A stretch of DNA of 64,000 nt from Ditylenchus dipsaci (lineage: Eukaryota > Nematoda > Chromadorea > Rhabditida > Anguinidae): assembly GCA_004194705.1 (NCBI GenBank), contig SADC01001324.1, positions 124,001-188,000 on the forward strand. Direction: 5' to 3'. The stretch's first letter is position 1. Every line of letters begins with the position of its first letter. The translations under genes and the position numbers were made by a program. Shown here one piece after another: positions 45,397 to 54,300 of the stretch. The notes under the pieces were generated by a model. It searched no databases. It was not told the origin of the DNA and saw only the letters and a program-made list of their open reading frames with translations.

Positions 45397-48300
45397 CTGA
45401 AATTAAATTTTTTTTGAAACGGTCATCAATATGAAAGAAACCTGCAGTGAAGCAAAATAGGTCCTTTGTTATTGCTTTCTTCTTTCAGCTTGTTGAGGAC
45501 ATCCATAAACTCTAGCACATTTTTCTCACCATTGGGCAGCCATGATCAGGCCTAAATCCAATTTGTGTCATATACAGCCAAGTTTCTGTAGAACTTTAAC
45601 TGGACTTTCGTTAGTTATGCCTATTTCTTTTCGGCGCTACTCGGTTTTACAACCTCCCTCCCCCCCCCCCCAATCAAGATTTTTAGGAATGGTCAAAACT
45701 CATTTTTAAGCAATAATTTTGCCATAAAGGACCAGAAAAGCATTTTAAATAGGGTTCAAGGGCTGTATTGGGAAGGGAAGGGACAAAACAGTGGCCACTT
45801 ATATAGTGCCTATAAGTACCAAAGAGTATTAATTCTCTAAGCGTTGAAGGCACTTACAAACCCAGCCCCTTGTGCTGGACGTAAAAGTATAAGTACTCGA
45901 CCTAATCAGACCGATTAGCCGGATGGATCTCGAGGGTTGTCGTTTAATTTTTGGATGGCTGAGCCTCTGGCTCGAAGTCACAGGCATACTTGGACGGGCG
46001 TCGGCGCCGGTGTTCGCCCGGAAAATTTTTGAGAAATTGGGGCGCCGGCGCCCGGCGCCTGTTTTGAAAATTGTGTAATCGGGCGCCGGCCAGTGCTGGC
46101 ATTTGGCTCCCAAATTTCTTACTGGCTCCGAAATTTCTAGTAATAATTTACACCACTTTTTCGCACAATAATTGAATTCTAAAAAAGCACGTTTTGTAGA
46201 GGAGGAAAGGGATCCCTTAGTTGGTCAAAAAATAAGCTCTTAGAAAAATATACTTCTAATGTAAAAATCACAAAAAGCCAACTCGGAGCCAAATTTTTCC
46301 AAAATTCAAAAAATTTGGCTCCGAGTTGGCTTTTTGTGATTTTTACATTGGAAGCATATTTTTCTAAGAGCTAATTTTTTGACTTACCAGGGATCCCTTT
46401 CCTCCACTACAAAACAAATAGATTTTAGAATTCAATTATTGTGCAAAAGTGGTTTAAATTTGTACTAGAAATTTCGGAGCCAGTAAGAAATTTGGGAGCC
46501 AAATGCCAGCACTGGCGCCGGCGCCCCGCGCCTCTTTTTTTACTGGTTTTTTATATCTTTTCTTACTATCGAAACAGCATTTTTAGTTGTTTTGAAACTG
46601 CGTTTTGTACTGATTTTTTCAGTTTTTTTAGCTTTTATGACTCATACAGCTCCAGTTCCTTTTAAATTTTATATTGACTCAAATAGAAGTGTACCACCAA
46701 ATGTGAGAATTTGGCCGCCTTTTTTAAATTCATAATAAAAAATAGAATTTGGCCGCTTTTTTTGAAAATTGGCCGCCTTTATTGTTAATTGCTTTTCCTT
46801 TTACTGAACCAACTATTCTGAAGACAATGAATCAGACTATTACACCAAAAAGTTAGTTTCTTTATATTTTTCTCTAAGTCAACGACAAAATGATTGCATC
46901 GTCAAAACTAGATGCAATGATTAGAGATGGGGTGGAATGGCATGGAATTGACCAATTTGATTTTTTTATTTTCTTTCTTTTATTACATAATTTTTTCTCT
47001 GTTTCGTCAGCACAAATGAGAGCCTTAGAGATGTATACTTGTGGGATAAAATCGGGAATATCCATTACGAACACGTAGAAACCAATTTCGCCACCTAAGT
47101 ACCTAAATATTTTGACGAAGAGTTCAAACTTTCAGTTAAAAAAGATTTATCTCCAAGTTCGTGACAAAACAACGACCAGGTCAACAAAACGAATTCCAAT
47201 AATCAAATCTATCAAGCGCATGGCCAATTCTTTTTTTCGTGCCCTTTTTCCGCCTTCCCTCAAGCGACTGCGGCAGCGGATCGATGAGTTTTTCTGACTC
47301 CATGACCATCAAGGAAAGCTTACAAACTCATATCTGATTCCCTTTGGACAAGTGCATGATATATCGGAACTGTTAAAACTCTGAAAGGCTCTTACAAATA
47401 ATTCAAAAATTAATATGCGAATCGATCAAACAAATTTACCAAACCTTGCGTTCCGGGGATGTATTCCATGGATGTATTGCTCAACTAAAAGAAGAAACCT
47501 GGAGATGCCGATTAGCTTCCTTTGCGTGTGCTCTTACTTCGGCATGTTTTGGTTCCCTCAAGGCCATTATTCGTAGGAAGTGAGGACATGCCGACACCGA
47601 TTGAAGAGGCAAAGCGATAGAACCAACCATGGTGATCCTCTTTGAGCAGCCACGACTGATGGAACTTATGCAGGTCACCCATAATGCGCCTATGTTCATT
47701 CCACTTCTGGTTCCAATGTGCTATAAGCGTTAGACTCGCTGTAATATAAAAAAGAGGTCGAAAATCGACACAAAAAGACGACAAACCTGCATGAAATTCG
47801 TAGCAGGTTGCTCGTGCCAAATTTTCGCGTCTTCCTTGACTTCATTGCATGCATTCTCATAGATCTTCGACTTTGGCAGCTCTTTATCGAAATTCTGGCA
47901 AACATGGAACCAGCAAATTCCTCGCTTGGCCGACGGAAGTTCATCGCTGCACGCTAAGTCAATTCAATAAAACTTTAATGACCTTTTAAACACAGCTTAC
48001 CTATCGTTATAGCTAGAGCTCCGTCTGCAATCACTAAAAATATGGAATCAAATATAAAGCCAATATGTCAGATATACCGTATCCATGATCCTCCATTTTC
48101 GTCTTTCCACTTATCAGTATCTTCCTTGCTGCTGCACTCCTTCACAGTCATCCACTCACGCGCAAACTCCTCGCTTCTTCTGTCGCTTGATTTGCGATTG
48201 CATTTCAGTTTACACGATAAGTTAAAAACAAGCTTAATTGAGCAAAAACAGCAATTAACAAAAAAAGGCGGTCAATTTTCGAAAAAGGCGGCCAAATTCT

Positions 48301-51300
48301 ATTTTTTTATTATGAATTTAAAAAGGCGGCCAAAAAATTAAAAAAGCGGCCAAATTCTCACTTTTGGTGGTACATTTCTCATACAGCCTATTTTATCTAC
48401 TCCTCTGCGATGTTTTTTATAGAAAATAACCTTAATAGTTCGTTATGATCGAACTATGATCTATTATGCGGAGATTTGCAAAAATTTTAGAAATCGGTGG
48501 GCAAGGGGTCACGTACACCAATTTTTTTTAAATGGGGGAGTTTTTTTTTGAAACACCCTGTAGTTGTCGCAAATGTCCACGTTCACTTTGAATAAAGTTT
48601 TTATTTGTGTAAAATTTTAAAATTTTTGGTTTGTAGGAGCTAGAAGTAAAAATAATTGCATGATCGCGCGATTAATTACGCATTAATTTTTTGCGATAAT
48701 CGTTGCGATTAATCGCATTTGATTTTTTCAAATAACCGCAATCGCATCGGGTTAAGACCAAAATAATCGCAATCACATATTGGCAGAAGGCCAAGTCGTC
48801 AGCTCTATTACAGGGTGTCCCAAAAAATCCCTACGCTTCAAGGCACCGTCTATTTCACTTTGTTAAAACAATATGTCATTTGTAGGTCTGGAATTCCTCT
48901 ATCAAATGGTATATAAACAATTTATTACTGAAAAAAAACATTTATAAGTTGACAGGACAAAATTTAAAATCTCAATATCAAATCCGGGAATTTTCAGTTT
49001 TTGTTAAAGTATTTCATGATACGAAAAAGCCTTGAATTTTTTTAAAGCTGTAAGTTTCATGGTGTAGCGCATATAAAGAGCTACACAATTCATTTTACAG
49101 AGATAAAAATTTAGATCTACGTGTTGAGATATGGCCTTTTGAAAAAAAATTAAATAAAAAAGCCAAGTTTTCGAAATGCCTATCGACTTCCAAAATGACC
49201 CTAAAATGTGTTAGGAGCCAAATGGTGACTTAAAAAAATCGCAAACGTTTATGTGCCAATAGAAAGAGGAACGCAAGAGCTACATAATCAAGTGTTTCAG
49301 ACATTTTTGTGATAAAAAAAATTGGCTACTAATAAGCAGCTAAAGTCAGTTACAAATTCTTCTTTTGACAAACACTGAAAATTCCCGGATTTGAAATCGA
49401 GATTTTAAATTTTGTCCTGTCAACTTATAAATTTTTTTTCAGTAATGAAATGTTTATATACTATTTGATAACTCCAGGCTACAAAATGACATATTGTTTA
49501 AAAAAAGAAATAAAAAAATTGGACAATACTTTTTTCTCCGCCTAATTTACTTCTTTTTCCGCCTAAAACACTTTTTTCTCCGCCTAATTTACTTCTTTTT
49601 CCGCCTAATTTACTCTTTTTTCCGCCTAATTTTGATTCTCGACACGAAATCAACCATTTTAAAAAATTTTGTGTGAAATTCAGGGGTGGGCAAAGACCAG
49701 ATGGCTGGAGACCCACTCCGGAATGGCCAAAAGGCCAAAATTATTGGTTTTTGGGGTTTACTAAAGGGGGAGTAAACTTTTTGAGAAAAATCGATTGAGC
49801 GGATCAGATTTCGGGTCCGATCGGCTTAATCGCCACAATTCCACCCTGAACCACTCGGAACCACCATAAACCTGGAATCTGAGCGATTAAGCCGATCGGA
49901 CCCGAATCTGATCCGCTCAATCGACTCGCTACAAATTGTGACTTGCTACAATGTTTTCAAATTGGCGCGTTTTGGTGCTCAGTCTAGGACACACATTTGA
50001 GCCCGTCCTAACGTGCGCTGGCCTACCCTTGACTAAGCCTAAGGCCTAAGTTAAAAAAAAAAGTCAAAAATACATGCAAAAAACTGTCAAAAAAATGAAA
50101 TTAAAAAATTCAAAGCTGTAGCGAGTCACAATTTGTAGCGAGTCGCAATTTTATCGAAAAACATGCATACCAGAGTTATTTATGCGGTAGGCCCCAGTAT
50201 TCAAAACTATGTTCAACATCTTTGATTATTTGGCCGAGGGTCAAGCCCCTCTTTCGGCCTGTGGCCATACTTGTGCGCCCGAAAAAATCGGCACCGGGCG
50301 CACCACCGGGCGCCGGTCTCTTCAAAAAGTGGCGCCGGGCGTCAGAAAAGATGGCGCCGAGGATAAAAATGCAAAAACATTGGCGCCGGTTGCCGAGCAA
50401 CTTACAAAGAAAAAGTAGCTATGCAAATTTTCACTTCATTTTATATCCTAATTTTGTAGCTATTCAACGTATAATATAAAGGCTGTATGAGAAATGTACA
50501 GTCGACGCTCTCCATTGCGTCCGGGCTGGGGCGGCCCGACCCGGACGCAATGGAGAGCTGGATGCAATGAAGAGCGGACGCAATGGAGAGTCATAGTATT
50601 GAACTATTCACAGCCGGACGCTATGGAGAGCGGACCTCCTCTCGCACCCTCTAATCATCTCTCACCCCCTCATTTTTCGACTAGGATTAGAGTAACAGTT
50701 TAGAGTTACAGTCAAACCTCGATATAGTGACACCCCTTGGGACCGGCCTTCAGGTGTCACTATACTGGAGTGTCACTATATTGGAGTGTCAATTTAGTCA
50801 TTTTATTTAAGCCAAAATTAGACTGACTGATCTTAGGGTGTCACTATATTGGAGGTGTCACTGTATTGGAGTGTCACTATATCGAGGTTTGACTGTAAGG
50901 CCATTTTTGATTTACAATTTCAAAACTTTTCATGGGTTGAAAAATAATCCCCCTGGGGAATAAAAGAGGCTACAAAGAAATCCTTGCTCAGCTCTTCTCG
51001 ATTCTCTCCAGGCAAAGCTTCGATGATTTTCTTCTTTGTTTCCAGAGTGATCACTTTTCGTTTGCAAGGAGTTGAGGCTAAGAGTTAATAAACGGAATTT
51101 TGACAAGAACAATAACTACCGTATTTCCACTAATAGATTGTGAGTTCCTCCTTCTAATGTAGTAGGATTGGAAAATAAACGCGCCCCGAGGCAGTTATTA
51201 GAGAAAATACGGTATGCAATAACTATATGATCTCAAAAAAACTACACGATCACAAAATTTCAGAAAACGGAAAAAACACTGGCAGTGCAAAAACAATGTT

Positions 51301-54300
51301 GTGAACAATGTTTTCCTTGCAGAACATATAAAAATAATTGGCCTTTACAACCCATTTTCACGTTTGTCCCTAATTAACAGGCGGACGCAATGGAGAGCGT
51401 TAATTATAATGTCGGGACCAGCCTCACCCGGACGCAATGAAGAGCGACGCAATGGGAAGAGTCGTTTATAGGTAATTTCATAGACAACCAGTCAAATCGA
51501 AAAAAAGGCGGACGCAATGGAGAGCTGGACGCAATGGGGAGCGACGCTATGGAGAGCGTCGACTGTACCACCAAAAGTGAGAATTTGGCCGCTTTTTTAA
51601 TTTTTTTGGCCGCCTTTTTTAAATTCATAATAAAAAAATAGAATTTGGCCGCCTTTTTCGAAAAATTGACCGCCTTTTTTTGTTAATTGCTGTTTTTGCT
51701 CAATTAAGCTTGTTTTAACTTATCGTGTAAACTGAAATGCAATCGCAAATCAAGCGACAGAAGAAGCGAGGAGTTTGCGCGTGAGTGGATGACTGTGAAG
51801 GAGTGCAGCAGCAAGGAAGATACTGATAAGTGGAAAGACGAAAATGGAGGATCATGGATACGGTATATCTGACATATTGGCTTTATATTTGATTCCATAT
51901 TTTTAGTGATTGCAGACGGAGCTCTAGCTATAACGATAGGTAAGCTGTGTTTAAAAGGTCATTAAAGTTTTATTGAATTGACTTAGCGTGCAGCGATGAA
52001 CTTCCGTCGGCCAAGCGAGGAATTTGCTGGTTCCATGTTTGCCAGAATTTCGATAAAGAGCTGCCAAAGTCGAAGATCTATGAGAATGCATGCAATGAAG
52101 TCAAGGAAGACGCGAAAATTTTGGCACGAGCAACCTGCTACGAAGAATTTCATGCAGGTTTGTCGTCTTTTTGTGTCGATTTTCGACCTCTTTTTTATAT
52201 TACAGCGAGTCTAACGCTTATAGCACATTGGAACCAGAAGTGGAATGAACATAGGCGCATTATGGGTGACCTGCATAAGTTCCATCAGTCGTGGCTGCTC
52301 AAAGAGGATCACCATGGTTGGTTCTATCGCTTTGCCTCTTCAATCGGTGTCGGCATGTCCTCACTTCCTACGAATAATGGCCTTGAGGGAACCAAAACAT
52401 GCCGAAGTAAGAGCACACGCAAAGGAAGCTAATCGGCATCTCCAGGTTTCTTCTTTTAGTTGAGCAATACATCCATGGAATACATCCCCCGGAACGCAAG
52501 GTTTGGTAAATTTGTTTGATCGATTCGCATATTAATTTTTGAATTATTTGTAAGAGCCTTTCAGAGTTTTAACAGTTCCGATATATCATGCACTTGTCCA
52601 AAGGGAATCAGATATGAGGTTTGTAAGCTTTCCTTGATGGTCATGGAGTCAGAAAAACTCATCGATCCGCTGCCGCAGTCGCTTGAGGGAAGGCGGAAAA
52701 GGGCACGAAAAAAAGAATTGGCCATGCGCTTGATAGAATTTGATTATTGGAATTCGTTTTGTTGACCTGGTCGTTGTTTTGTCACGAACTTGGAGATAAA
52801 TCTTTTTTAACTGAAAGTTTGAACTCTTCGTCAAAATATTTAGGTACTTAGGTGGCGAAATTGGTTTCTACGTGTTCGTAATGGATATTCCGATTTTATC
52901 CCACAAGTATACATCTCTAAGGCTCTCATTTGTGCTGACGAAACAAGAGAAAAAATTATGTAATAAAAGAAAGAAAATAAAAAAATCAAATTGGTCAATT
53001 CCATGCCATTCCACCCCATCTCTAATCATTGCATCTAGTTTTGACGATGCAATCATTTTGTCGTTGACTTAGAGAAAAATAAAAGAAACTAACTTTTTGG
53101 TGTAATAGTCTGATTCATGTCTTCAGAATAGTTGGTTCAGTAAAAGGAAAAGCAATTAACAATAAAAGGCGGCCAATTTTCAAAAAAAGGCGGCCAAATT
53201 CTATTTTTATTATGAATTTAAAAAGGCGGCCAAATTCTCACATTTGGTGGTACATTTCTATTTGAGCCGATAAAATAGGACTTACGTTTAGAAATTGCTT
53301 TTAAAGTTAATTTACACTGGTTTTTAAAAAGTGGGGGAGTTTTTTCGAAACACCTGTATTAACAACAAATACTTGTATTTAACCCATTATTCCCCGAATT
53401 TCGGTCAATTTTGGCGAAAATTTTTTTTTCTCCAAAACACTTTTCTAGACGTATTTCATCCCGAGAAACACGAATTCGTTATTATTTAGGCAGGTGAAAC
53501 CCAAAATGTAGAACAAACGCAACACAATAAAAGAGCAGGTAGATAACAAATAACAAATCTATTTCCCTACATGAAACGCCTTGAAACATTTTTCATGAAG
53601 CCCTACGCCGAATTTTTCGCACATCTTCATTGCTCTCACAGAGCGCATCGTGGTCTCGAATCCGCATCGACCATCCAATGGTTAAATCCATCGTACCGCA
53701 CCGCATCAGTCACTCGCTTTGATCTCTTTGCTTTCGGCTCACTTGACTTGCGGCCAGCCAAATATGGAGGAACAGCATTCGAGCGAAGGTAAGATGTGGT
53801 TACGTAACGTCGAAATTCGAGGTAGCCCATGATCCCACCGAACCTGCGATGCAATTGCCAGGCGTTGTGAATTGAAGAATCGAGTACAAATAAGAAGCAT
53901 GAGAACCACATGCTCACATGATAACTATTTTTTCTGGTCCATCCGATCTACTGCTCACATGTAAGTATTGTAGGCAGCTATGGTGTTCGACTGTGAGGTT
54001 GGAACCTTCTTCTTTTCCTAAGCTGATCAACGACTGGTTTGGCGAATCGGCTGTATGTTGACGGGTTTTTTTCAACATAGCCACCGGAAGATTATCATTC
54101 GCTGGGGGTATAAGCACGAGATCAGCATCCACCACGTCGTCCTCATCATCGGTGAGCCTGAAACCCCGTGCGGGGTGAATTTTCCTCTTTTACAGCTTTT
54201 AGTTTTCATTGTGAATTTTTTTTAATTTTTCGATTATTTCAAAATTAAATTCAACAACTTTTATGTATCAAGTTTTTGGCTATCCGATGCAACTTATAAC

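Larger units (their letters stand above)
50499..51565. mobile_element. Pogo-like non-autonomous element, TA duplication
   Basis: 1067 bp with ends CAGTCGACGCTCTCC / GGAGAGCGTCGACTG flanked by TA. Interior includes repeated GGACGCAATGGAGAGC. Copy A supplies the empty site (GAGAAATGTACCACC), which confirms both edges. Two smaller MITEs are nested inside. Confidence 0.92.
50481..53268 (+). mobile_element. Mutator-like element, copy B, with pogo-like insertion in its left end
   Basis: Left end GGCTGTATGAGAAATGTA, then 50499-51565 is foreign, then CCACCAAAAGTGAGAATTTG continues to the right end GGTACATTTCTATTTGAGCC. Excluding the insertion it is about 1.72 kb and matches the reverse complement of copy A almost base for base. 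Confidence 0.9.
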
